From the NCBI GenBank assembly GCA_014529385.2, contig CM043960.1, positions 120,283,043 through 120,347,042 on the forward strand: a DNA stretch of 64,000 nucleotides, in the 5' to 3' direction. The position numbers and the translations under genes are program-made. The notes under the pieces are model-generated. The model saw only the letters and a list, made by a program, of their open reading frames with translations. It had not been told where the DNA came from and did no database searches. Below are positions 45,517-57,500 of the stretch, in pieces. Source of the DNA: Adiantum capillus-veneris. Lineage: Eukaryota; Streptophyta; Polypodiopsida; Polypodiales; Pteridaceae. How positions within the stretch are numbered: position 1 is the stretch's first letter; the number at the start of each line of letters is the position of its first letter.

Positions 45517-46082
45517 AAAGTCTTCATGTGGTCTCCTTAGCATAGACTTTCATTTAATTCACAAGGACACCTCATGCCATATGAAAGAATGACATTGCTC
45601 CTTGACAAAGTTTTGTAATCATGCTACCTAGTGTCCCACTAGGATTTGATTCTCTCCTAGTAGCTATTTAAAAAGAAATATAAGAAAAGTATAAAAAATA
45701 CATAGAATATATATATATTGGAGTTTACCCTAGATATAGGATCTAGCTAGGGTGTGAGATGATAATGAAATAGTAGAAATAAAGAATCAATGCTTTTTGC
45801 CCCAAGTTAAAGAGGCGGAGCTATTGATGCTTTTCCCATAGTATTTTCTGATGGTAAAGTAAGGATATGTTACCCTTGAGAAAAATAATAGGATGAGATA
45901 GAAGGCTTATTATTATACTTAAATATGCATATGTACACTATAGGAAATATAATTATGTATCTAAAAAAATACAAGATAGATCTTGTAGCATGCGTTCCCA
46001 CTATGTACGTGTCACAGCACGACATCCACCCCCTCTAAACCTGCACATCCTCCGGTATGTGCCACATTGTCTCTTTGTAAGA
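45517..46082 (-). other. 3' noncoding part of Gypsy E
   Basis: Lies between the integrase stop and the 3' LTR. Directly before the LTR, in element orientation, is GGAGACCACATGAAGACTTT, only a weak polypurine tract. No further coding is supported. Confidence 0.6.
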
Positions 46083-47582
46083 TTAGACCTCTTGTACATC
46101 TTCCTTGTCTTCTCCTTCACCGGATGATTCCAGAGCTTCATGTTCACTTTGATCTTCACCTGTGTTTTTCTCTTCTTCCTCATCCATATCTTCTAAATCA
46201 TTGTCTCCTCTTCTCTTAAACATTTTAATCCTTTTTCCTGCAATGGGAATCTTTACTTCTGTACCATCTAGTTCAGACAAGCTGTAAGTAGCATTTTCAT
46301 GCACATGCTTTACAACATACAGTCCAAACCATCTTTTTGAGAACTTACGCATGATTGTGTGTTGGTTATCAAGGCTACTATCAAACACTAAAACCCAGTC
46401 ACCTTTGTCAATTGCTTTGCTCCTGAGTCGATGTCGCTTATCAAAATAGTCCTTGTTTTTCAACCTTGCATTTTTGAGTCGTTCTTTTGCAGCTTCAATG
46501 TCTCCAGGTCTTCTCTCTAGCTGCCTTATACGCAGTGCGAGGAGATCTTCCCTACTAAGCCCCTCTTGCCAAGGTAGTACATTCCATGTGGGAATTGTAT
46601 CCTCAATCGGCATCACTGGCTTTTGACCATGCATTAGCTCCGCAGGCATGTAGTCAGTTACTGAGCTATGTGTTGTACGATCAGCCCATAAAGCATATCG
46701 TAACAATTTTGGCCACTCACCAACTCTTCCTTCGCAAGCCTTGGCCAAAGCTTTGATGATAGGAGGATGCCCTCTTTCACTCTTTCCATTGCCTTCAGGG
46801 TTGTAAGCTGTAGTAAGAGAAAGCTTGATCCCTAATCTAGAAAAGAACTCCCTTGCTTCTTCGGCATCCAGTTCACCTCAATCTGCAATGATTTTTTCCA
46901 CACAACCATAACGGCAAATCACCTCATCAAGAAGGAATTTGCACACAGCTTTTGTGGTCTTAGCTCTTAATGCTCTTCCTTCAACCTGGTTAGCTAGGTC
47001 CTCTCGTGCAAGAACCAAGTATCTCATCTGCCAGAGTCCTAAAGGCATCGTGACTAGATCCACAACCCATTTATAGTGCATGGCTAGTGGATATGTAGGG
47101 TGCAATCTATCATGATGTCGAACATTTGAATACATTTGACAAGTTACACATGACTCTACAAACTGAGATACATCTTTATACATACCCTTCCACGAGTATT
47201 TTTCTTTCAACTTGGAGAAGGTTGCCCACACACCCCTATGTCCAGCCCATAGACTCTCATGAAACTCTTGCATGAGCTTTACTTGAGTCTCTTTTTTACA
47301 TATAACCCGTTGTGGTGTAGCACCCTTTTGTTTAGGATGCTTCCACAAGTAACCATCCCTTAAAAAGTACCCATATGCTTTCCTGCGTATCCTCTTGAAT
47401 TCTTGTTCAGACCAATCATCCTGTTTTGTTAGAGTACTCAAGTACCTTCCAATAGAAAGCCAATCACCTTCATAAAGATCTTTCAAGAACAATTCAAGTG
47501 AATTAGTCATGCAAACATTGTTACCTTTGACATGAGAGATAGAATAGAATTTTGTGCCTACATCATCTCCCTCATCAATCAT
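46083..47582 (-). pseudogene. Gypsy E integrase
   Basis: Two open parts in one frame (47582-46878, 46748-46083). The zinc-binding domain shows HESLWAGHRG and CVTCQMY. The core has VVDLVTMPLG (first Asp), IIAD (second Asp) and, between the two parts, GNGKSERGHPPIIKALAKAC (catalytic Glu, about 46800). The break is a TGA at about 46877 where related proteins have Arg (a CGA to TGA change). The C-terminal part (GDWVLVFDSSLDNQH, MRKFSKRWFGLYVV) ends in an acidic tail (EEEEKNTGEDQSEHEA). It would insert element cDNA into chromosomes; apart from the stop the domain is complete. Confidence 0.9.
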
Positions 47583-49610
47583 TTGTGACTAATCTTCATA
47601 CCTTGCCCTTGATAGCATATCTGCCACTGTATGGTCTTTACGTGCAATGTGCTTAAACTCGGGATTTAAGGACTTAATGTAAGCAATCCACCGCAACATA
47701 GCAATGTCTGGTGTTGAGCAGCTTGTAATCATCCCAAGAAGTGGTAGACAATCTGTTTCTACAACCACACATGCACCAATTAGGTACTATTTCCCACTTT
47801 TCAAGGCTGTAACCATACCCCATAACTCTCTCTTTATCTGTGGATAGTTTCTTTGGCGAGCACTTAGTACCTTTGCTCCAAATCTTACCACATACCTGTG
47901 TCCTTCTTTGTCATCTTGCCCTATTGCCCATCCAATCCCTGTAGGACTGGTATCTACTGTCACAATCACTGGCCTTTGACACTCATAGTCTACCTTTCTC
48001 AAAGTCGTTGCTGACTGGAGTAACTCCTTTAGCTTTTTCATGGATTTTATATGTGCTTCTGTCCATTTAAACTTTCGATTCTTTCTAAGCAGCTGATAAA
48101 GAGGATCAGCTACATGTGCATAATGTGCAATCCAAATAACATAGAAGACACATGCTCCCAGAAACCTTCTAACCTCAGTGATGCTAGTGCATGTTTCTTT
48201 CATTCTTTGGATGGCATCTACCTTTGATGGACAAGGTTTCCTACCATATGGCCTGCACATGTGCCCCACAATGAGCACTTCTTTGACACCAAACATAGAC
48301 TTTTTCCCTGACAATGTAAGATTCACTTCTTCCAACCTAGACAAAATTTTATCACAATCATTTATGTGATTTACCACAAACCTGCGACATCCCTTGAGAT
48401 CCAAAGCTTCATCTTTGTCACTTTCTTCACATCCTTTGATAGGCAAATCATCAATGAAAGGCATTGTGATTTGAGGAATAAAGTCACGTAAGACCTTATT
48501 CATCCCATTCATCATATGTGCAACCGAGTTGGTTGCTCCCTGTGGCAAGGTACACATCCTTACCAAACCCAAAGGTGTCCTCATGGTTGTCAAGTCTCTG
48601 CTTTCGATTGCAAGCTGAAATTGATCATACCCTGAGTAGAGATCCCCCATTGAGTAGATTGCCCTCCCTGCAAACGCCTCTGCAAATTCATCCACAATTG
48701 GACCTGTACCTAAATTTCTAATTGTCACCTTGTTCACTGGTTGCATATCTTGGATGAAGCGTAGAGAACCATTCTTCTTTGGAACTGTGAACCACCTGTT
48801 TGAGTATGGAGCACAAGCAGGCTCCAAGATTCCCATTTTGATTTTCTCATTCAATAGCTCTACTAACTTTGGCAAATGAGCCTTTGGAACCGGAATAGGC
48901 CGCAGATTCCAAGGCACATGAGGTATTGTGAAAATTACCATAGGAGCTACAATATAAGGATCAACACATCCTATCTCATGTGGCTCAAATGCAAAAGCCT
49001 TACCATGATTTGAAAGCATTTCTTTGAAGCACTTTGTCTCCTCCTGTGTTAGAAACTCCTCGCAACCAATCTGCAACTCTTGAAAAGACTCCTTTGTGAA
49101 GGTATACCCGATCTTTTTAGGATTCCGCAAACTTGGTTGTAAAGAAGCCTGTTCAATATTTTCCCTGTTGTTGGGTGGTAAGGGTGAAGCTACTGGTTTC
49201 ACCTTCTTTGCTACACTCTTGTATTTAGTGTCAACATGGACTTCTGGGCCAACTGTTTGGCTTTCTTTAAAGGCTTCTATTACTTGATACATTTCCATAG
49301 AGCAAACTTCCACAACTTCATTTTCAAGATGCAAACTAGACCTCATTATAGCATCAAGCTCACCCATAGTATCTACAAAAGAAACTTGTTCACACAAACC
49401 CAAAACATTTTCAGTAGGCTTTAGCAACCCACTCTTTTTCATGCCTATTTGTACATTATGCACATATTGCCTCTCATATATCTTCAAATCTTCAAGTTTT
49501 GTAAAACATATTGATCCATTCCTTGTTACCAAGGAGCTCATCGAGAAAGTTTCACCTATTTTTGGATCAGGCGAGACCCTTTTTCTTTCTGTACCACTGC
49601 AATCCCGCTT
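47583..49610 (-). pseudogene. Gypsy E reverse transcriptase and RNase H
   Basis: Open from about 49610 (in the -1 frame relative to protease) to a TAG at 47789-47787. Motifs are RWFTVPKKNGSLRFIQDMQP, GDLYSGYDQFQLAI, LPQGATNSVAHMM and the catalytic FIDD near 48447-48458 within MPFIDDLPIKG. Then LIVGHMCRPYGRKP and RRFLGACVFYVIWIAHYAH lead to RNase H with VIVTVDTSPTGIGWAIGQD. After the TAG the RNase H end continues in frame, with a second TAG just before 47582. The wording of the RT (FIQDMQPVN, TIRN, PFIDDLPIKG) differs from the common plant Gypsy form (CVDYRxLN, FIDDILVYS) and recalls a lineage also known from fungi; that comparison is from memory. Confidence 0.9.
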
Positions 49611-50623
49611 TACAATGGTACTTGGCCAAAACCCATCATTTCTCTATGATCATGAAACTCTTTGCTTACCTTTGGTAGAGGATGTTCTCTGAGGTTGTCA
49701 CGATTTCTTTCATGGTTTACACAGACTGTGAGAAATTGGACAGCTCGTTTACCATCTTTGCTACGTATTCTAGCATATGCTAAACCATCGTCCATTACCT
49801 TTGTTTCCATTCGAACTCCCACAATGTAGGGTTGTCCAAGGATGAGATGATATGAAGATGTATCCTGTACAAAGAAGTTTTGGTCAATCTTTACATCACC
49901 TATTGTTACCTTCACACCTGGACATGCTGCATACAATTCACCGGATGAATTGTTTGCCACTTTTACCATCCAGCCATGATCTGTGTCCATCGGCCATTTG
50001 CACTTGTTGTAGAGACTCTTTGACATTATGTTTATTTCTGAACCATGGTCAATCAAGGCAACAAATGGCTCTTCAAGATCACCTACCTTGACCAAAGTTT
50101 CTGTAGTAGCCCTTGCCCAATGACTTCGTGAATAGTAACTCCTAGGAATATCTTCAACTTCTTCATCATCATTTGAGAAATACACTTGCTTCACTCTCCC
50201 ACTAGATTGGTAGCATCCTACCACAGCTCCATCATTCTCCTTATTTTGTAGTTGCATCCCTTGTGTCTTTGAGGTTTCCCCTTCAACCTGTGGACGAGAA
50301 ACTTCAGCAAGGGTTTGCCTCTTTCTCTTGATGATGTCAATGATCTCCTCATGGAATTCACGCTTTGCAATGCCAAGAACTTCTCCTAGAGTAAACTCAA
50401 TCTTGCTATTCAAGATCCTTTCCTCCAAGACTTTCTTTAAATCTGTAGCAACCTCAATATCAGATTGTAGTTTATAAGTTGGGCCTTTTGTCTTACCTTT
50501 CGTTGGCTCTTTCTTCTTTCCTGTTGTAGACTCCTCCATGAGTACTTCAGGTGGAGATGCTCCTTGTGTTGAGGGTGTTTGAGAAGGCATTGAGTCGCTT
50601 CTTCCCCCACTTCTAGAAGCTCT
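49610..50623 (-). pseudogene. Gypsy E protease region
   Basis: Open for 326 residues from 50590 and also open above it to the gag stop, in the same frame as gag. The retropepsin motif reads FVALIDHGSEINIMS (about 50075-50030), with D-H-G in place of D-S/T-G, and the C-terminal LILGQPYI follows. A charged, Lys/Thr-rich linker precedes it. The frame ends at a TAA (49612-49610) six codons after a GGGTTTT slip site, while the RT frame overlaps from upstream. That is the organisation expected for -1 ribosomal frameshifting. Confidence 0.85.
49628..49634 (-). promoter_or_regulatory. Candidate -1 frameshift heptamer GGGTTTT
   Basis: On the minus strand the protease frame reads ATG GGT TTT GGC, giving G-GGT-TTT in exact X-XXY-YYZ register. 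Slipping back one base gives TGG CCA AGT, the frame that continues into RT. The stop of the protease frame follows six codons later. Confidence 0.55.
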
Positions 50624-51985
50624 TTATGATGGTCCTTCATCAGCATTCTCACGTCTGCGCTTCTCTTCTACAATTGCCTCATTTTGTTGGCATTTTGTAA
50701 TGTAGGCATGCACTGACAACGAGTCCACTGGATCATTCCATCCTGTTTCTAGACGTATGCAATCACCTGCTTCATGTAGAATCTCTTTTGTAAGCTTTCT
50801 CTTTTTAGCTAATTGCATGACATTTGGCCAAATTTGACCATGATGGTCACTCACCTCTTCATCACAAAAATGTTCAATTTTTACTCCATAAGTAGCTGCC
50901 TCAACTGAAGAGGTGGCATGCTTGGTTGCCATATCTTCAACTAAGGTTTGCATTCCCCCCTTCCCAAAGTTAGTTCTCAAGGGTAGACCTCTCTCTCTTA
51001 AGTGGATTTTACCATCCTTAAAAAAGACAACATCTTTTGACAAAGCATCACGAAAATCATCACAATCCCTTCTTACATGGTCTGTACTATGACACCAAAT
51101 ACATCTATTAACAAACCCTTCTTTGGGCTGTTGTCTTTGCCTAGGAAGGGGCCCTGATGGTTGGCCTTTTTCTTCAAGCTTTGCAAACTTCACCTTCAAG
51201 TCACGCATTCCCTTCACAAGCTCATCTAGCATGGACTCATCAAACTTAGGAGCGATAAAAGTAGGCTTTACCATTTTGTCAGAAGTTGAGGTGGAAGGAC
51301 TTGTAGTGTTTACTACCATCTTGTCCCTTCTTCTTTGTCGTTTGGCAAGCAGTGAGATAGCACCTTCAACCTCATTCCAGTCGGTCTTTAGTCCTTGCTC
51401 AGCATCTTTATCTTCAAGAAGAAGCTCCAAATTTTCTTGAAACTCTTTACCTGCAACTTGTAAGAAAAGATCTGTCTTCTCTGCATCTAGTGTGGCCCTT
51501 TCTGTCCTAGTGAGTTGTGCATAGCGCCGCTCAAATTCCCTAAGTAGCTCTGTTATTGATAGTCCTTGCTTTGGCTTGACTACCCATTCTAAGAATGTCC
51601 TTTTGGTCACTCTCTCCGAGTCCTCCATGAAATATTCCTCCCTTAAAGCTACTTTGAGTTCTTCCCAATTTCTCCCATGCCCATCTTTAATTGCCCTAAC
51701 ATGCTCCCTAATTTCTGGAGCAACAACTAGCTCAAAGCTTTGAATCATCTCACCTTCTGACACGCGATGCAGCTCCATCTCCTTCACATACTCGCGTAAG
51801 TACTTGGTTACATCTTTGCCATTGAACTGATCCATTCTGTTGACGACCGCTTGTATGGCCTTCGTTGCTGAAATCTCCCTTCTTTCAGTAGCATGTTGTT
51901 GTTGTATGAACATTGCAAATGCTTGAAACATTTGCATTGTTGTTGGGTCAAAATGCATACCCTGTTGCTCAACATGATCACCCAT
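50624..51985 (-). pseudogene. Gypsy E gag
   Basis: The chosen start is ATG 51985 (MGDHVEQQGMHFDPTTMQMF). About 453 residues: a helical gag core (ELKVALREEYFMED, FERRYAQLTRTERATLD, DLFLQVAGKEFQENLELLL), a Gln/Arg-rich linker, and a perfect CX2CX4HX4C zinc knuckle CIWCHSTDHVRRDC (about 51110-51069). It ends with a TAA (50626-50624) after DEGPS. The frame continues openly into protease beyond that single stop. The frame is otherwise intact, so this stop may be a late mutation or a regulated terminator; its context (TAA AGA) is not a classical readthrough signal. Confidence 0.88.
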
Positions 51986-52014
51986 GGTTACCCACAAACT
52001 CTCACCCTAGCAGA

Positions 52015-52032
52015 TTCACATCGGGTTTACCA
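52015..52032 (-). promoter_or_regulatory. Candidate primer binding site of Gypsy E
   Basis: TGGTAAACCCGATGTGAA in element orientation, six bases after the LTR end, beginning with TGG as required to pair with a tRNA CCA end. The tRNA was not identified; it is not the initiator-Met type. The gag ATG follows about 30 bases later, an unusually short leader. Confidence 0.5.
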
Positions 52033-52038
52033 AAAATA

Positions 52039-53491
52039 TGTCGAAAAAATTGCGATCTTGCCAGGAAAGCACCGGGCTTATGGCTGTGAGAGTTTGTGAG
52101 AGAACTCAACAAAAAATATATGAAGGAGTTAAACCATAGATGCCATGAAGAATAGGGTTTGGAAAGAAGTGCAATTAAAGAAGACTCACTCTTTCTCTCT
52201 TGCACTCACACACACAAAGAAAGAACGCAAAAGAGAATGTCAAAACAATACGAAGATGAAAACATCAAGGCTATGGTCGTATCGTATCATGGGTAATATG
52301 AAAGGGTTAATGGATGAGTTAATGGCATTCAATCTTGGCTGACCAAATAGGCTACGAATTGTTCTTTGGAATTGTAGTTTGTGCTTACCATAATATATAT
52401 ATTTTGTCTAGTGATTGGGATTAATTGTGTATACAAATCCTCTTGGTTCATAGCAAGATAACTACGTTTACATCAAAAGAAAAATTATAGTCTATGAGAG
52501 GTAGTATGATGGGATCCGGTGATAGAAGTATTTCATTGAGCCTTTCAGAGCCGAAGAGAAACACTATACGTTGTTGAAAGTGTATTTTACGGCTAATCCA
52601 TACGTTAATTCTAATAGATCGTACAGAGTGAAAGCGATAGAAATGATCATCATGTGGGTTATTCATCTAGGATAGTATGTGAGAAATGTAGATATGAGAG
52701 AAGTGAAGAGATGAGAAGTTTCCCTCCCAAGCCCTATTCTTGCACGTAGGCAATAAGGATACTGCGGGGAGAGATGTACCTGTAGCAAAGAGAACCTAGA
52801 GAGGATGAATTACTAAAAATGAGAGAGATAGGTTTGGTTAAGGAGATGAGATTAGATACATATATATATGTTGGATTAGAGATGAAAATGAAAACAACAA
52901 GAAATCAAGAAAACATCAATGTAGAACACATCTTACTTGAAACCCTTCGGCACCATTATTGATGGGAGAGAGAAGAAGAGGGGAGAATTCAATGTTGATT
53001 GATACGCCAAGTACAACACCTTCTTTGATTAGAGTTGATCTTCCAAGGATAGCGTACAAGAATGGCTAGTCTTCCTCTAGGAGAAAGTGTAGGCTTGGGC
53101 TTACGTTAATGGGGCTAAGTACAATTAGGCATTACTACTCACTCCCTCAAGAATTCCTCTCATCAATGGCTTGAATGCTTGAGTTCTTTCCAAGGAAGAA
53201 GAGGTCCCCTTTTATAGGTGAAGGGAACCCACAAGGGTTTACACAAGAAGAGAGGAGCCAGTGTGAACATGAATTGGAAAAGTTGGAAATGAGCTGTCCT
53301 TGCATGATGTGGGCAGACTAGGGTCCAGTATTTTGATCATATCTCCTCAACCGTTGCTCCAAATAAAAAAGTAAAAAAATGGGCAAAAACTTCAGCTCAT
53401 TAGCTACGATTTTCATTTTAAAATCGTTTTCCAATTTGGATTGGAACCTTGTGTAAAAAATTCATCAAAATAGGGTCCATTTATGGCAGCA
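52039..53491 (-). mobile_element. 5' LTR of Gypsy E
   Basis: In element orientation starts TGCTGCCATAAATGG at 53491 and ends CGACA at 52039. Matches the 3' LTR nearly base for base, with about 1.5 percent differences by eye. Confidence 0.9.
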
Positions 53492-54290
53492 AAAACAATG
53501 GGGTGCCAGCATGAGTAAAAAGCATGAGGGGTCGACCAAGAGAGAGAGGGGGCTGATTTTCGCAAGGCATTATCACACACACACACACACACACAATGTC
53601 ATGTGTGAAGCAAGAAGACTCTCTCTCCTTCTCAAGCTTTAACGAAAAGCTCATCATCTACTCCAAGCTTGTGAGAAGGGAGGCCTCCACCAACAACTCT
53701 TGGCTTTGTGATGCAAATCCAACCAAGAGCCAAGCTTCAATGCATGCTCATCTCCTCTACCATGCTAATTAATAAGCTATGCTAAGCTTTTATGAGTGAT
53801 TATGTGAGGAGATATACTTCTTTCTCGTAAGAATACTCCTTCCTATCAATCTACTCTCATACCCCGCTAGCTCTCACCATCTTCGAAGGTGTGTGAGGTC
53901 TTGGGTCTGAGACCGTGAGGGAAGTGATGTTGTGCTTTATAAATGTGTGCATGGTTCTTGAAGCTTACATCTTCATTGCACCAGCAAGTTATTGAAGGAA
54001 CACAAAGTACTGTATTGTAAAATGTCTCCCTTGATGGGGGAAACCTATAATACAAAGCCTTTTGGAGGGGGGACCGGCTCCATCATCCGGTCCTCAACTA
54101 TTGTCAATAGCTTAATTTCTCTCTCTTTTGAAGTATTGTTCATGCCTATCTAACTATGTGTTATGCTTTTTGTTGCTCTCTACATCCAAGCACTCTTGCT
54201 ATGCTCGTTAGGGTTCTATTCTAATAAAATGCTCACTATGTTTATGCTATTTTCCGCTACACACAAGTTACTAGGCCATTAAATGTTACA
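53492..54290 (+). mobile_element. LTR A, copy 3, 5'-truncated
   Basis: Aligns with the last 800 bp of the other LTR A copies (from about 541 of copy 1) and ends ...AAATGTTACA. Its 5' part is absent because Gypsy E abuts it. Here the LTR is followed by a primer site, so it is a 5' LTR. Confidence 0.85.
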
Positions 54291-54291
54291 T

Positions 54292-54303
54292 TGGTATCAG
54301 AGC
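54292..54303 (+). promoter_or_regulatory. Initiator-Met tRNA primer binding site
   Basis: TGGTATCAGAGC, one base after the LTR end. This is the standard plant primer site complementary to the 3' end of initiator methionine tRNA, used by many Copia and chromovirus Gypsy elements. Confidence 0.92.
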
Positions 54304-54590
54304 ACAAGGTTTCTATTTTCTTGCTCAAGAAGGGAGGTCCTCAAGCTAACTATAAATGGTTCATATTATTAATTGCAATTGAGTAAGTAGAATAGGGATT
54401 TTTCAGCCTTACAGTGCGCCTGCTTCGTGCAGATAACGGGGCATCATCATCGAGAGCTATGGTCTTAATAGTGGAGTCCTACGGAGCTTGCCTATGGCTT
54501 AGATGACTGAGCTTTCATTTTTGCCCCTTTTTTTTCTTATCAGTATTGTTAGTCCCCTGTGTTTGTTAGGCTTCATTAAGTCACTTACAA
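54304..54590 (+). other. Leader after primer site; transition from Gypsy A to Copia
   Basis: The sequence after the primer site cannot be assigned. Copia gag traces begin near 54600. Either this LTR belongs to Gypsy A and the Copia was joined later, or a recombinant element carries LTR A with Copia coding; the breakpoint was not located. Confidence 0.4.
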
Positions 54591-57500
54591 GATAGAAGAT
54601 TTATAGTATAAAGATCTACTTCCTGTATACGGCCTTATTGTCGTATGAAGTGGTTGATAAACATCTTTGCACTTGATGGTTCTTTCTTACCTCTGACATT
54701 CTAGCTTTTGCAGATGACTTTCGAGGCATACCTCGTGAAGTTTCAGCATTTTCTTGTACCTTCTTCTCTTTAATTGCTCGACATCTCTTCAGTCTTTTCT
54801 TCATCTAGATTATGGATTTTTCTTGCCTCTTTTTGTTATTCGGTCAGTTGACATCTCAGGGCTTTAAGGAGTTTAATGAAGAACTCGTCTATATTCTTGC
54901 TATACTCTCTACCCAGTTCATGGGACATCTTTTGCACAACCATTAGCAATTCGGCTCCAAATGGCAAGTTAGTGTTCGATGACATCACAAATGTGTTGCT
55001 CATTGAAGAAATTTGACATAAATCTCTCGACGGTGCTAGTCATGGAGATGCATATATGGTTGGCAGTTCAACGAAGGCACAAGGCCGTGACAAGAACAAA
55101 TACAAAAGCAAAAGTAGAAAGCAAAATCCTCGTAGTCCTAGCAGGCACAAGAACTCAAGTAGAGACCGCAGTGCCAGAAATGTCGAGTGTTACTAATGCC
55201 ATAAGAAGGGCCGTTACAAAAAGGATTGTCGCAGTTTCCTAAGAGATCAAAAAAACATGCAAAAAGATAATTCTGGCAAAAACAAAAGTACGATAAAGAT
55301 CAGGGAGCTCAATGTGGTTGAGTCTCCCATACCTACCACTTTAGTGGAGGATGCTCCTCCTCCAGTGATGAACATTATGCCAACATAGATTCATGCAGAG
55401 GTGACAGCAGATCCCTCAGATGTTCTCATTTTCACTTCAAATCTCACTCTAGATGCTTTGGTTGCATAGGATGAGGGTTATGTACAGAATTGGATTCTTG
55501 ATTCTGGTGCAAGTTTTCATGTCACACCGAATAGAGAGTGGTTTTCCTCTTATGCATTCATGCATGGCATACTCAAGCTTGGTGATTCCTATGAGCTTGA
55601 AATTATTGGCATTGGTGATGTGAAACTTCAGATGCATAATGGCACTACTTTTGTGTTGCAAAATGTCAGACATGTGCCCAAGCTTACAAAGAGCTTGCTT
55701 TCTATAAGGCAATTGGATGATCTTGGCTACACTACAGTTTTTGATAATCCTTCTTGGCTTATCCTCAAGAACAACCTTGTCATGATGAAAGGTCGTAAAA
55801 ACGGATCCATGTACTCTATGTTTGTTTTGAGTGTCCATGAACACTTTATCTATGTTGCCATGATATCGTCTAATGAGTTGTGGCATAGCCGGCTAGGGCA
55901 TGTTAGCCAAAAGGAAATGAAAACACTTCAACGTTTTGGCTACTTACATGTGTTAGATTACACGGAGTTTCCATTGTGTGAGCATTGTCTCTACGAAAAA
56001 CATACTCGGTTGACATCTTCACCATTGAACAAGAAACTAGGCAAACCGCTAGAGTTAGTGCACAGTGATTTGTGTGGCCCAATGCCACATAAAACTCTAT
56101 GGGAGGCAAACTACTTTCTCACGTTCATAGATGATTCTACCAGAATGGTGTGGTTATATCTCCTTAAGCATAAGGAAGAGGTCTTTTCTACGTTCTAGAA
56201 ATTCCTCGCCATGGTTGGGAACAATCAGGAAAAAAGCTCAAAGCTTTTCAAACGGACAATGGTGGAGAATACGTCTCTACGAAGTTCAAGGATTTTTGCA
56301 ATCAAAGAGGCATTCGTCGGTAGTTTACTGCTCCATAAACACTTGCACAAAATGGGATAGCTCAAAGAATGAATCGCATGGTTCAAGAGCAAGTTATCTC
56401 TATGATTCCTATGGCAAAGCTTACTCCAGAGTTTTGGGGGGAAGTTGTTCTGACAACAATGCACATCATCAATAGGTCACCTAGTTCTCCTTTGAATTTT
56501 GAAATACCAAAAGAATTATGGATTGGGAAAATGCCAAGCTTTGAGCATTTACGTGTATTTGGATGTGAGGCATATGCACATGTGTCCAAAGAACTTCATT
56601 GCAAGCTAGATCCTAGGTCATACGAATGCATTTTTATAGGCTATGGTGCAAATGGAGAGATGGGTTGTCCTCTCTAGCACCCAGAATCTCACAAAATCAT
56701 TTGTAGCTCACGCGTGATTTAAATGAATCAAAAATGCACAAGAAGCCCATTAAAGAAGCTGAGTACAGACGCGTTTGTTTTGAGCATGTAGCCTCCAAAC
56801 AAACTCAGTTCATTAGTGTTTCACCTAATCCTCAAGTGCAAGATTCTACTATTGCTCCGGAGAGAGCAGAGTCCAACAGTCACGCACTAAGACGCTTTGT
56901 AAGAGTATCATGTGCATGCGAGCGGTTTGATCCGAGTATACACCACATTTTAGTCACTGGCAGTAGAGAGCCAACCCGCTACAAATAAGCTATACAAATT
57001 GGCAATAACATTAAGTGGGAGCAGGCTATGCAATCAAAATACAATTTCATTGTGGATACTAAGACATGGGATTTGGTTGAATTACCAAAAGGCAAAAATG
57101 CTTTACCTTGCAAGTGGGTATACAAGAAGAAGTATACAGCGGAAGATCTCGAGCCTAAGTACAAGTCTCGTCTAGTTGCCAAGGGTTTCAAGCAGCAAAA
57201 AGGTGTGGATTTCGATGATATTTTCTCTGCAATAGTCAAGATGACTACACTTCACACTGTGCCTGGCTTGGTTGCTATCAGGACATGGAACTTGTCCAAA
57301 TGTTCGTGAACACAAAATTTCTTCACGGGGATCTAGATGAAGATGTCTACATGAAACAACCAGAGGGTTTTGTATGTGAACCCCAAAAGCCAACAAGGGT
57401 AGAATTGGTTTGTAGAATTAAAAAGTCACTCTATGGCCTCAAGAAAGGTTCAAGGCAATGGTATCAAAAATTTGACAAATTCATGCAGTCTCAGGGTTAC

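Larger units (their letters stand above)
44063..53491 (-). mobile_element. Nearly complete Gypsy retrotransposon E (about 9.4 kb)
   Basis: Two direct repeats, 44063-45516 and 52039-53491 (about 1.45 kb), bound minus-strand coding regions in the order gag, protease, RT, RNase H, integrase. Both LTRs have TG...CA ends in element orientation. By eye they differ at roughly two dozen positions, about 1.5 percent, so the insertion is fairly young. A primer-site candidate and short leader lie between the 5' LTR and gag. Flanks outside the LTRs show no target duplication and belong to different elements (see findings). Only four in-frame stops in the coding part were found. Confidence 0.92.

Noticed and set aside
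48178-49692. Plus-strand frames across Gypsy E pol
   Set aside because: Shadows of the minus-strand RT and protease, which have clear catalytic motifs.
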